Shown: in pieces, positions 24,224 to 32,681 of the stretch
Layout of the letters: each line of letters starts with the position of its first letter
How positions within the stretch are numbered: position 1 is the first letter of the stretch
Assembly: GCF_023715895.1 (NCBI RefSeq)
Contig: NZ_JAMBOO010000016.1
Coordinates: 1 to 64,000 of the forward strand
Reading direction: 5' to 3'
Source of the DNA: Domibacillus indicus
GTDB taxonomy: Bacteria > Bacillota > Bacilli > Bacillales > Domibacillaceae
DNA: 64,000 nt
The notes under the pieces: model-generated
Seen by the model: the letters and a program-made list of their open reading frames with translations, nothing else
Databases searched by the model: none
What the model was told of the DNA's origin: nothing
Position numbers and translations under genes: made by a program

Positions 24224-24902
24224 TTAAAACTGCCTCCTTATTAGATACTTCTTGAATGATTGCTTTTACGCTGATTTCAGGACTTGTTAAGATTGGCTTT
24301 GGTTTTGCTTTTAATGTTTTTAACGCTCTAGCCATAGAAAATTGGGCAAAAAGAATAACGTCGCATTCTAACGCTAACTCTTCCGCTTTTTGATGAATCA
24401 ATTGATCATGCTTTGCTTGATTTCGATTCTGGAGAGCTTCGAAAGCTTCAGGGATAATCACTGTGTCAATTGAGATATCTTTTCCATGCTTTGCAGCAAT
24501 TCCTTCTAAAAGTCCCGTAGTGGTCGGTCCTGCCGCCTCTACTGTAGCAATCACGCCGATCCGGCTTCCAATCTCTACGGCTCTCTCAAGCATACTTAAA
24601 TCCGCACTTAACATGGGAACCTCAAATAGATGGCTGATTTGGGCTACTGCCGGCGTAAAAGATGAGCAGGTCAGCAATATTCCGTCTACTCCATAATCAG
24701 CCGCTTTCTGGGCTAGATTCAGCAGCCGCCTGACCATATCTTTCGTTACTGTATTCGTTTCATTTAATTCAAAAATCAAACTTTCATCCATAAAGTTCAC
24801 AACCGTGACATCCGGCGCATGCTCGCGAAAAGCTTCCAAAATCGGTTGTACAGAATTCATGGTTGCGTGAATCAGCCCAATTTGGCATTCTTTTTCCTGC
24901 AT
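24216..24902 (-). CDS. Asp/Glu racemase superfamily protein with one catalytic Cys
   Basis: This 228-residue protein starts behind GGGAGGGAG. The first active-site Cys is present in LLTCSSFTP, but the second, normally in a CTSM-like segment, is Gln (FAQFSMARAL). Two-base racemisation therefore seems unlikely; one-Cys relatives include decarboxylases and isomerases of this superfamily. It is the first gene of the racemase-ALDH-Fe ADH-SDR operon and is divergent from a LysR regulator, which probably controls the operon. Confidence 0.78.
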   Translation of the reverse strand: MQEKECQIGLIHATMNSVQPILEAFREHAPDVTVVNFMDESLIFELNETNTVTKDMVRRLLNLAQKAADYGVDGILLTCSSFTPAVAQISHLFEVPMLSADLSMLERAVEIGSRIGVIATVEAAGPTTTGLLEGIAAKHGKDISIDTVIIPEAFEALQNRNQAKHDQLIHQKAEELALECDVILFAQFSMARALKTLKAKPKPILTSPEISVKAIIQEVSNKEAVLND

Positions 24903-25064
24903 CTCTACTCCCTCCCTTGAATTCGCTTACAGAGATGATAAAAAATTTTTAAAAAAACTTACTCACTTTCTGTACGATAAATATATTATAGTTACATTAA
25001 TTAATAAAATATTTAATTTTTATAAAGAAGCATAGATTTTTTCGATGATAAGGTGGGAAATAGA
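24903..25064. promoter_or_regulatory. Divergent promoter region, racemase operon and lysR
   Basis: A 160-base AT-rich intergenic segment between divergent genes, the usual site for a LysR regulator to control its neighbour. A TATTATAG -10-like box lies near 24990. The 73-bp element seen at aconitase and CitMHS copy 2 is not present. Confidence 0.4.
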
Positions 25065-25943
25065 ATGGGAACAAAAGACTGGATTATCTTACAAACCGTT
25101 TACGAGGAAAAAAATATTACCAAAGCAGCGGAACGGCTGTATATTGCACAGCCAACCTTAACTTATCGGCTTCAGCAGATCGAGAAAGAATTTAATATTA
25201 AACTTTTTTATCGTGGAAGAAAAGGTGTTGATTTTACGGAAGAAGGAGAATTATTGGTTAAGCACGCTGCCGCTATGTTAAAAGAAGAACAGAAAATAGA
25301 GGAACAGCTTCAGAATAGAGAAGGTGAAGTAAAAGGAACTTTGCGGTTAAGCGTATCAAGGACCTTCGCTTTTTACCGTCTGCCTCAGCTGCTCAAAGCT
25401 TTTCATAAAAAATTTCCCTATGTTGAATTTCATGTAACAACAGGCGTTAATCATGAGGTGATTCAAACGGTTTATAAACAGGAAGCACATATAGGGATTG
25501 TAAGAGGAAATCACACATGGCCAAACAAAAGCATTACGATTTCCAAAGAGCATATTTGTGTTCTCTCTTCTCAAAAAATTACTTTAGAAGAGCTTCCTTC
25601 CATGAGAAGAGTTGTTTACCAAACAGATCCGGCATTAAATATGGTAATTGAAAATTGGTGGAAGGCTCATTTTTCTAAACCGCCTATCAATCATATGGAT
25701 GTTGATAATGTAGAAATAGCCAAAAGAATGGTGCTGAATGGGTTCGGCTACTGTATCGCACCTAGTATTGTATTAGAGGATCATGATCTGTTGCAGCAAG
25801 TTGTTTTAGTGGATCAAAACGATTCTCCTGTTATTTGGAAAACACGTATGTTATACCGGGAAGAGTTAACAGAATTGGCAATGGTAAAAGAGTTTGTTGA
25901 TTTTGTACAAATGTATGGTTTAATGACTTCTGAAGAAAAATAA
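25065..25943 (+). CDS. LysR family regulator, paralogue C
   Basis: This product has about 292 residues from ATG 25065 (ribosome site AAGGTGG; an in-frame GTG lies at 25053). The wHTH reads DWIILQTVYEEKNITKAAERL with AQPTLTYRLQQIEKEF. It shares HIGIVRGNHTW and VLNGFGYCIAPS with the other LysR copies. It is divergent from the racemase-ALDH-ADH operon, the probable target. Confidence 0.88.
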   Translation: MGTKDWIILQTVYEEKNITKAAERLYIAQPTLTYRLQQIEKEFNIKLFYRGRKGVDFTEEGELLVKHAAAMLKEEQKIEEQLQNREGEVKGTLRLSVSRTFAFYRLPQLLKAFHKKFPYVEFHVTTGVNHEVIQTVYKQEAHIGIVRGNHTWPNKSITISKEHICVLSSQKITLEELPSMRRVVYQTDPALNMVIENWWKAHFSKPPINHMDVDNVEIAKRMVLNGFGYCIAPSIVLEDHDLLQQVVLVDQNDSPVIWKTRMLYREELTELAMVKEFVDFVQMYGLMTSEEK

Positions 25944-26023
25944 AAAAATTGCTAGTTAATTAAACCACTCATTCTAAATAAAACCTTTGTTATTCACTAC
26001 TTTTTATTCCTTTTTCTATTGGG

Positions 26024-26062
26024 CACAGAAAAGCTCCTGATCAGTGCCAGGAGCCTTTCTGT
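26024..26062 (-). terminator. Terminator downstream of the second HPr-like gene
   Basis: The stem AGGCTCCTG/CAGGAGCTTTTCTG, extended by CAGAAA/TTTCTG pairing, lies immediately after the HPr-like gene on the minus strand. Confidence 0.65.
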
Positions 26063-26313
26063 CATTCATTCACGCATACAGGTACATTATGCTGATGAAA
26101 TACATGGGCCATCGCTTTTTTTGCTTCATCTTCATCCGGCCCATGAATTTCAAGTTCAAAGGTTTTGGAGTTTAGAACAGAATACGTCAGCCCAAGAATA
26201 CTCTTTGCATCAAAACTTTTACGATCAGTTTTAATGACAATGCTGGATTGGAATTCCTGTGCTGTTTTATTAATTGCCACAACAAATTCGGCAAATGTAT
26301 TGCTTATTTCCAT
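26062..26313 (-). CDS. Crh/HPr-like protein lacking His15, paralogue 2
   Basis: This 83-residue protein starts behind GAAGGAGGAG. It aligns with the first paralogue (12355) over its whole length: SSIVI.TD, FDAKSILGLTYSVL and LEIHGPDE are shared. The Ser46-type site (KSILGL) is kept, but the His15 region reads TFAEFVVAI, so there is no phosphocarrier His. This is the Crh pattern. It lies 63 bases after aconitase on the same strand and is probably co-transcribed. Phosphorylation by HPr kinase and binding to CcpA are inferred. Confidence 0.75.
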   Translation of the reverse strand: MEISNTFAEFVVAINKTAQEFQSSIVIKTDRKSFDAKSILGLTYSVLNSKTFELEIHGPDEDEAKKAMAHVFHQHNVPVCVNE

Positions 26314-26376
26314 GCTTTCTCCTCCTTCAAACAGTCATTTTCACATCAATGATTGCAGTCGAACAGATTACTTGCT

Positions 26377-29106
26377 TTATTTCACAGTTAGCGTGGAGGT
26401 ATGGTTTATTAATTGCCGGATGACTTTTTGCATAATGCCCCCATGCCGGTAATATTCGACATCTACAATATTGTCCAGCCGCACAAATACATTAAATTCA
26501 AAAGATTTTCCGTCTTTACCTATTGCTTTAATTCTAATCTTTTGTCCGGGCTGAATCTCGTCTGATAAGCCGATTGTCTGAAAGATTTCTGTTCCTTTAA
26601 TCCCTAAGGATTCCGCGTTTTCCCCGTTCTCAAATTGAAGTGGAAGCACGCCCATTCCAACCAGATTGCTGCGGTGAATGCGTTCAAAACTTTCGGCAAT
26701 TACCGCTTTGACACCGAGCAGTGCTGTGCCTTTCGCCGCCCAGTCACGCGAACTGCCTGTGCCGTATTCTTTTCCAGCAATAATGAATAGTGGCGTATGA
26801 TCTTTTTTGTATTTTAACGACGCCTCATACATCGACATGACTTCCCCGCTCGGCAGGTATTTCGTTACGCCCCCTTCCGAGCCGGGAACCAGGTAGTTGC
26901 GGATACGATGATTAGCCAGTGCTCCCCGAATCATGACTTGGTGATTTCCGCGCCGTGAAGGATAAGAATTCAAATCTCTCGGCTTCACGCCACGGCTTTT
27001 TAAATATAAACCGGCCGTACTGTTAGCTGGCACTACGCCAGATGGCGACAGATGGTCTGTTGTGACCGAGTGCCCTAATACGGCTATCGCACGGGCATGC
27101 TGAAAATCAACGATGTTTCCTGGCTGGGCAGGCAAATCTTTTAAAAATGGCGGCTCCTGTACGTAGGTTGAGGATTCTTCCCAGTCAAAAAGCGGTCCTT
27201 CTGGAATCTCTAACTCATTCCATCTTTCATTAGCTTTGAGTATATTTTGATACCTCATTTGAAACAGCTCAGGCCGCAGGGCATTCCCAAGCCATTTTTG
27301 TGTATCTGCTAAGGACGGCCAAATATCACGCAGATAAACAGGCTGATTGCTGGAGTCATGCCCAAGAGGCTCTGTTGCAAAATCAATATCAACTGTACCA
27401 GCCAGTGCATAGGCAACAACTAAAGGTGGTGAAGCCAGATAATTGGCTTTGACCTCAGGATGGACACGGCCTTCAAAATTACGGTTTCCTGACAGAACGC
27501 CTGCTACCGTCAAGTCGTGCTGGTTGATCGCTTCGCTTACTTCGGCAGGAAGCGGTCCTGAGTTGCCGATGCAAGTAGCACATCCATACCCGGCAATGTG
27601 AAAGCCTAGCTTTTCTAAATATGGAAGCAGCCCTGATTCTTGAAGATAATCGGTGACTACACGTGATCCTGGCGTTAAGGAACTTTTTACAAAAGCAGGC
27701 TTAGACAATCCTTTTTCGACTGCCCTTTTCGCAAGCAGCCCTGCCATCATGAGAACGGTTGGATTGGACGTATTGGTACAGCTTGTAATAGCTGCCAGCA
27801 CGACAGAGCCATTCTTTATAACCGACGTTTCCCCACTTTCGTGCGTAACCGGAACTTCTTTTTTCAGTGCTTCCTCGGTAATGCCATAGCCCCCCTCGGC
27901 CACCGGCTTGCGGATGACTTCCCGATAATTTTCTTTCATGTTTGTTAAGCTGATCCGGTCCTGCGGCCGTTTCGGGCCAGCTAAGGATGGAACAACGGTA
28001 GATAAATCCAGCTCAATCACTTCAAGATAATCCGGATCTTTGCTGTCTTTTTCCATAAACATACCTTGAGCTTTGTAATACGCTTCAACCAGGTTTACTT
28101 GTTCCTCGTCACGACCGATCAGCCGCAGGTAGTGAATCGTCTGCTCGTCTACGGGGAAAAAGCCCATGGTGGCTCCATATTCTGGCGCCATATTCGCAAC
28201 TGTAGCCCGGTCAGCCACACTCATAGAACGCACGCCTTCACCAAAAAACTCTACAAACTTTCCAATCACACCTTTTTGACGGAGAATGTTTGTAATCGTT
28301 AGGGCAAGATCTGTGGATGTTGTTCCTTCTGAAAGTGATCCGGTCAGCCGGAAGCCGATCACTTCCGGTGTGGCAAAATATAAAGGCTGTCCTAGTATCG
28401 CTGCTTCCGCTTCTATACCGCCTACTCCCCATGCCACAATCCCAAGGCCATTTATCATGGTCGTGTGAGAGTCTGTTCCAACAAGTGAATCAGGATAAAC
28501 AACGTTGCGCCCTTCTTCTCTCTTTTTGGCCGTAACAGTGGACAAATACTCCATGTTAATTTGGTGCATGATGCCGGAAGAAGGCGGGATAATGTTCAGG
28601 TTATCAAATGCCTGCTGTGCCCAGCGCAGGAAACGAAACCGCTCACTATTACGCTCCATGTTTACTTTCTCATTGAGTTCCAGGGCATCTGGCCGGGCAA
28701 AATAATCGACGGTTACCGAATGATCGACAACTAGATCAACTGGAATCAAAGGATTGACAGCCGAAACATTTCCTCCTGAGCGCTTCATCGTTTCACGCAT
28801 AGCGGCTAAATCCACAATGGCCGGAAGCCCTGTTGTATCATGCAATAAGATGCGCACAGGCTTAAATGGGACTTCTTCATTTGGTTCCCTTTCCACTGTC
28901 CAGTCCGCCAGCTTCCGAATATGCTCTTCCGTTACAGAGGTTCCATCGAATGTACGGATGGCCGCCTCTAACAGTACCTTAATCGAATAAGGGAGTCTTG
29001 CTATATGCTGAAACTTTTGATTGTCTAATTGATGAATGGGATAATACGTGTATTCGTTTTCATTTACTTTCAGGCTGACTGGCTTGATATATCCTTTTGT
29101 CTTCAT
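26377..29106 (-). CDS. acnA: Aconitate hydratase (AcnA/CitB type)
   Basis: This 909-residue protein has the normal length for bacterial AcnA. Iron-sulfur cluster Cys residues are in AAITSCTNTSNP and GYGCATCIGNSGP, and the C-terminal swivel domain holds KEYGTGSSRDWAAKG. It interconverts citrate, cis-aconitate and isocitrate. The LysR gene at 29275 is divergent, and a 73-bp element shared with the CitMHS copy 2 promoter lies between them. The setting among citrate transporters suggests it serves citrate uptake; whether it is the only aconitase of the genome cannot be told here. Confidence 0.96.
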   Translation of the reverse strand: MKTKGYIKPVSLKVNENEYTYYPIHQLDNQKFQHIARLPYSIKVLLEAAIRTFDGTSVTEEHIRKLADWTVEREPNEEVPFKPVRILLHDTTGLPAIVDLAAMRETMKRSGGNVSAVNPLIPVDLVVDHSVTVDYFARPDALELNEKVNMERNSERFRFLRWAQQAFDNLNIIPPSSGIMHQINMEYLSTVTAKKREEGRNVVYPDSLVGTDSHTTMINGLGIVAWGVGGIEAEAAILGQPLYFATPEVIGFRLTGSLSEGTTSTDLALTITNILRQKGVIGKFVEFFGEGVRSMSVADRATVANMAPEYGATMGFFPVDEQTIHYLRLIGRDEEQVNLVEAYYKAQGMFMEKDSKDPDYLEVIELDLSTVVPSLAGPKRPQDRISLTNMKENYREVIRKPVAEGGYGITEEALKKEVPVTHESGETSVIKNGSVVLAAITSCTNTSNPTVLMMAGLLAKRAVEKGLSKPAFVKSSLTPGSRVVTDYLQESGLLPYLEKLGFHIAGYGCATCIGNSGPLPAEVSEAINQHDLTVAGVLSGNRNFEGRVHPEVKANYLASPPLVVAYALAGTVDIDFATEPLGHDSSNQPVYLRDIWPSLADTQKWLGNALRPELFQMRYQNILKANERWNELEIPEGPLFDWEESSTYVQEPPFLKDLPAQPGNIVDFQHARAIAVLGHSVTTDHLSPSGVVPANSTAGLYLKSRGVKPRDLNSYPSRRGNHQVMIRGALANHRIRNYLVPGSEGGVTKYLPSGEVMSMYEASLKYKKDHTPLFIIAGKEYGTGSSRDWAAKGTALLGVKAVIAESFERIHRSNLVGMGVLPLQFENGENAESLGIKGTEIFQTIGLSDEIQPGQKIRIKAIGKDGKSFEFNVFVRLDNIVDVEYYRHGGIMQKVIRQLINHTSTLTVK

Positions 29107-29144
29107 GCCGTTTCCCCTTTTCTGTTCTAAATAGAAATTAGCTT

Positions 29145-29217
29145 ATTTCTATCATACTGAATCGTTTCTTTCTGAAAAAATAGCGTTTTTTCATAGTTAA
29201 ACATGAACGATTTCCAT
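29145..29217. repeat. 73-bp regulatory element, copy A (aconitase/lysR)
   Basis: By hand count this aligns without gaps to 31751-31823 with 61 of 73 positions identical. It contains the dyad TGAAAAAA-TAGCG-TTTTTTCA (8-bp perfect arms) and, on the minus strand, a TATGAT -10-like box for aconitase. A LysR binding site is the likely reading. Confidence 0.75.
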
Positions 29218-29274
29218 CTTTCTTCTTTAGAAACCACAAAGGGTATGATATGTTTTAGAAAAAGGAGGACGCAT

Positions 29275-30144
29275 ATGGACGATCGGGACTGGTTAATTTT
29301 ACATACGCTTTTTCATGAAAAAAGCATTACAAAAGCAGGCCAAACCCTTTTTATTGCCCAGCCGACCTTGACGAAACGGCTGAAGCAGATTGAAACAGAG
29401 TTTGGGGTTAAAATTGTAAACCGGGGTATTAAAGGCGTACAGTTTACGCCTGAAGGAGAATATTTAGCAAAACGTGCTGAAGAACTTTTAAATACATTTC
29501 GTGAAATTAAAGAAGAAGTCGATAATTTTAATCATATTGTGGCCGGCACACTTCGGGTTGGTGTTTCAAATTTTATCAGCAAATATAAACTCCCCGGCTG
29601 GTTAAAACAGTTTAAAGAACAGTATCCGGACGTTGAATTTCAAATTGAAACCGCCTACAGTAGGCAAATCTACCAGCTTGCTTACAATCATGATATCCAT
29701 ATTGGCTTTATCCGTGGGGAATACAACTGGCCCGGCTATAAAGAGCAGCTGTTTGAAGAGAATTTATGTGTATTTTCCAATGAACCGGTCACACTCGAGG
29801 ACCTGCCTCACCTGGCCAGGATTGATTATCAAACGGACCAGCTTTATAAGCATATGACAGACAATTGGTGGGCTGAGCACTATTCACATCCGCCTTCAAT
29901 CGGCATCACGGTAGACCGGGCTGATACATGCAAAGAAATGGTGTTAAACGGTTTAGGGTATGCCATTCTGCCATCTTTATTTTTTAATGACACGGATGCT
30001 ATTTACAAAATCCCGCTTCAGACTAAAGAGGGACAGGCACTTACACAAAAAACATGGATGGTGTACCACCCAGAAGCTGAAGAATTAAACGTTGTGAAAG
30101 CATTTGCTGATTTTGTTAAGCAGAACGTCGCTTTCAAGGACTAA
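29275..30144 (+). CDS. LysR family regulator, paralogue D
   Basis: This product has 289 residues from ATG 29275, behind AAGGAGGAC; a longer frame from 29203 is not favoured. The wHTH reads DWLILHTLFHEKSITKAGQTL with AQPTLTKRLKQIETEFG. It shares GVSNFISKYKLPGWL, HIGFIRGEYNW and VLNGLGYAILPS with the other three copies. It is divergent from aconitase and convergent with CitMHS copy 2. The duplicated 73-bp element upstream of both makes it the best candidate regulator of both. Confidence 0.88.
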   Translation: MDDRDWLILHTLFHEKSITKAGQTLFIAQPTLTKRLKQIETEFGVKIVNRGIKGVQFTPEGEYLAKRAEELLNTFREIKEEVDNFNHIVAGTLRVGVSNFISKYKLPGWLKQFKEQYPDVEFQIETAYSRQIYQLAYNHDIHIGFIRGEYNWPGYKEQLFEENLCVFSNEPVTLEDLPHLARIDYQTDQLYKHMTDNWWAEHYSHPPSIGITVDRADTCKEMVLNGLGYAILPSLFFNDTDAIYKIPLQTKEGQALTQKTWMVYHPEAEELNVVKAFADFVKQNVAFKD

Positions 30145-30178
30145 AAAAACAGGCCAGTTTTCTGGCCTGTTTTTTTTG
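30143..30178. terminator. Bidirectional terminator, lysR D and CitMHS copy 2
   Basis: AAAACAGGCCAG/CTGGCCTGTTTT with a 4-base loop and T runs on both strands between convergent genes. Confidence 0.85.
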
Positions 30179-30203
30179 AACAAGGATTATAGCGACCGGG
30201 TAT

Positions 30204-31508
30204 TTACATAGAAATGGCTCCTGTTAATAGTGCTGCAATAATCATGACCACACAAGTTCCGATTGCCCACTTTAAAATAAATTTCTGATGCTCTCCAAAA
30301 TCTACTTTTGCCATTCCGACTAATAGATGAGTGGAAGCGATAAGCGGGCTCATGGCGTGAAGCGGCTGGCCGAGCACCGATGCTCTTGCAATTTCAACCG
30401 GGTCCACCCCGTACGCTGCCGCGGTTTGCGCAATAATAGGTACTACACCAAAATAATATGGATCATTTGCCATGACATATGTTAAAGGCATACTGGTGAT
30501 CGCAGTTATTAAAGCAAAAGACGAGCCAAGTTCTTCAGGGATAACGGATATGAGGCTGTTCGCCATTTCATCCACCATGTGCGTTCCAGAAAGAATACCT
30601 GTGAAAACGCCTGAAGCAAAAATTAACGCGACTACAATTAGGACACTGTCAGAATGAGAAGCCAATACTTTTTTTTGAATTTCAAGGTTTGGATAATTCA
30701 CTAACAGCGCCAAAGCAAACCCTATCAGAAACAGAACAGGCAGAGGAAGAATCCCTATAACCAGCGCTGTGATTAACGACAACGTAAGAAGAAAATTGAA
30801 CCAGATTAGCTTAGGCCGTTTTAACTCCGAATCCACTACAGTAGCTGCTTCTTCCTGAAACTGCAGCGGAAGCTTAGACATATCTAAGTCCATGATTCCT
30901 AATCTAGTACATTCTTTTTTCCCCAATATATAAGCTGTAAAAAATACCCAAACCAAACCTGCCGCCATGATTGGAATAAGAGGAAGAAAAACTTCGTTCG
31001 CATCTAAATTCAAGGCGCTTACAGCTCTTGCCGTTGGACCTCCCCACGGAAGCATATTCATAACGCCAAAAGCCATCATAGATACGCAGGTTAAAATAAG
31101 AGGGTTCATCCCAAGGTACGTATAAAGAGGCAGCATCGCTGAAACGGTTATAATATAAGTGGTTGTCCCATCACCGTCAAAGGCAACAAGGGCAGAAAGA
31201 ACCGCTGTTCCGATGACAATTTTTAAAGGATCTCCTTTAACGATAGCTAATATTTTTTTGATAAGCGGTTCAAACAAACCAGCATCTATCATAATGCCAA
31301 AATACATAACCGCAAACATGAGCATAATCCCTGTCGGTGCTACCCCGCTAAGCCCTTCCAGTATCATGGGGCCCAGGTCTTTTCCGAAACCGCCAATGAT
31401 CGCAAAAAACAGAGGCACCACAATTAAAGCAAGTAAAGCGGACATCTTTCGAGTAACGATTAAAGCAATAAACACCAGCATCATGACAAAACCCAATAAC
31501 GAAACCAT
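30204..31508 (-). CDS. CitMHS family metal-citrate:H+ symporter, copy 2
   Basis: This product has 434 residues from ATG 31508 (ribosome site GGGAGGG). A longer frame to 31592 is rejected because it adds 28 polar residues and would put the cre site inside the gene. APTGIMLMFAVMYFGIMIDAG and DGDGTTTYIITVSAMLPLY are conserved with copy 1. It imports citrate or a related acid with a divalent metal. A 15/16 cre match lies 20 bases upstream and the 73-bp element about 240 bases upstream. Confidence 0.92.
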   Translation of the reverse strand: MVSLLGFVMMLVFIALIVTRKMSALLALIVVPLFFAIIGGFGKDLGPMILEGLSGVAPTGIMLMFAVMYFGIMIDAGLFEPLIKKILAIVKGDPLKIVIGTAVLSALVAFDGDGTTTYIITVSAMLPLYTYLGMNPLILTCVSMMAFGVMNMLPWGGPTARAVSALNLDANEVFLPLIPIMAAGLVWVFFTAYILGKKECTRLGIMDLDMSKLPLQFQEEAATVVDSELKRPKLIWFNFLLTLSLITALVIGILPLPVLFLIGFALALLVNYPNLEIQKKVLASHSDSVLIVVALIFASGVFTGILSGTHMVDEMANSLISVIPEELGSSFALITAITSMPLTYVMANDPYYFGVVPIIAQTAAAYGVDPVEIARASVLGQPLHAMSPLIASTHLLVGMAKVDFGEHQKFILKWAIGTCVVMIIAALLTGAISM

Positions 31509-31527
31509 ACAATCCCTCCCGTTCCAT

Positions 31528-31543
31528 TTGTATACGCTTACAA
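31528..31543. promoter_or_regulatory. cre site upstream of CitMHS copy 2
   Basis: TTGTATACGCTTACAA matches 15 of 16 positions of WTGNAARCGNWWWCAW and lies 20 bases before the start codon. Confidence 0.7.
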
Positions 31544-32000
31544 TAAAATGCAATTTATCCTGCTCCGCAACAATCCGCTCTTGACCATTCATTCATTGTT
31601 TGCAAGTCTTTTATTCTGTTAAATGGCTGCTTCATCAAAACCTGAAACTGGACAATTCCAGCTCTATGTACCATTTTCACCCTTCTTTTATGACGTGTTT
31701 ACTTGTTTTTGTCCCCCTTCTTCTCTTTTATTTTTGCATCAAGCAGGCTCATTTCTATCATACTGAATGGCGCTTCTCTGTAAAAATAGCGATTTTTCAT
31801 AGTTAAGCATCACCAATTTCCATTGATCACATTTTGTTCCGGCGTTTGAACACATTCTACCCGCCCTATTATTTAATCGCTTTATGCCAGTCTGTAAAAC
31901 GATGTTTTACAAAGACAGTCAATTTCTTGCTTTTAAGGTGAAACGGCTAATCATAAAAATATTTACATACATGCAGCAGGCTATTCTGTGGTTAAAAAGC
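31544..32000. other. Long regulatory leader of CitMHS copy 2
   Basis: About 460 bases without a credible gene. It holds copy B of the 73-bp element (31751-31823). The rest is AT-rich, with no other repeat or hairpin of note. Confidence 0.4.
31751..31823. repeat. 73-bp regulatory element, copy B (CitMHS copy 2)
   Basis: By hand count 61 of 73 positions are identical to 29145-29217 without gaps, including ATTTCTATCATACTGAAT at one end, AAAAATAGCG and TTTTTCATAGTTAA in the middle and ATTTCCAT at the other end. Confidence 0.75.
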
Positions 32001-32028
32001 AAAAACAGGCCAAAGTTGGCCTGTTTTC
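32001..32028 (-). terminator. Terminator of the tct-rraA operon
   Basis: AAAACAGGCCAA/TTGGCCTGTTTT stem with a short loop and T run on the minus strand, abutting the rraA stop. Confidence 0.85.
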
Positions 32029-32664
32029 TTATGATAAGAAGCGATCTAAATACGCAATAATTTCTTCTCTATTGCCTGATACTTTTTGAGCTCGTTTAAT
32101 ATCTTTGTCCGCTTTCTCTATCGACTGTTTTAACACTTCTTCTTCTGCTTCCTGCGGGACAACGGTGACGCCATCCGCATCCCCCACGATAATATCGCCG
32201 GGATGAATCGTTACACCTCCGCAGGAAATCGGTACATTGATTTCTCCCTGCCCTGCTTTTCCGCTCGCGGCAATGGTCGTCCCTTTGCAGAAAACAGGGT
32301 AATTTAATTCTTTGATGCCAACTACATCTCGAATTACGCCATCTACGATGATGCCTTTAATGCCAAGCGTCTGCGCCATTCCGACAATAAAGTCGCCTGC
32401 TATCGCCCGATATGTGTCTCCTTTTGCGTCAATGACCAAAACATCACCTGGTTTTGCTTCTCTGATCGCTTTCAGCACGACTAAATTATCCCCAACCGGC
32501 ATTTTCACTGTAAAAGCCCGCCCGGCAACACGGTATTCTTCTTTGAGCGGCTGAATCGCTGATGACAAATTGTTCATCCCCTGCAGCGCATCTGAAATAC
32601 AAGTGGTTGGAATGCCCTCAAATTGTTCTACAATATTCATTTTAACTTGGTTTTCAACAGTCAT
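32029..32664 (-). CDS. RraA-family aldolase/decarboxylase (HMG/CHA aldolase-like)
   Basis: This 211-residue protein starts behind AAAGGAGAG. The signature GIIVDGVIRDVVGIKEL carries the Arg-Asp pair that binds pyruvate enolate and metal, and DGDGVTVVP-like sequence (GDADGVTVVP) follows. Family members cleave 4-hydroxy-4-methyl-2-oxoglutarate or 4-carboxy-4-hydroxy-2-oxoadipate and decarboxylate oxaloacetate. It is the last gene of the tctC-tctB-tctA operon, so it probably acts on an acid brought in by that transporter. RNase E inhibition is not expected in Bacillaceae. Confidence 0.85.
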   Translation of the reverse strand: MTVENQVKMNIVEQFEGIPTTCISDALQGMNNLSSAIQPLKEEYRVAGRAFTVKMPVGDNLVVLKAIREAKPGDVLVIDAKGDTYRAIAGDFIVGMAQTLGIKGIIVDGVIRDVVGIKELNYPVFCKGTTIAASGKAGQGEINVPISCGGVTIHPGDIIVGDADGVTVVPQEAEEEVLKQSIEKADKDIKRAQKVSGNREEIIAYLDRFLS

Positions 32665-32681
32665 TTTTCTCTCTCCTTTAA

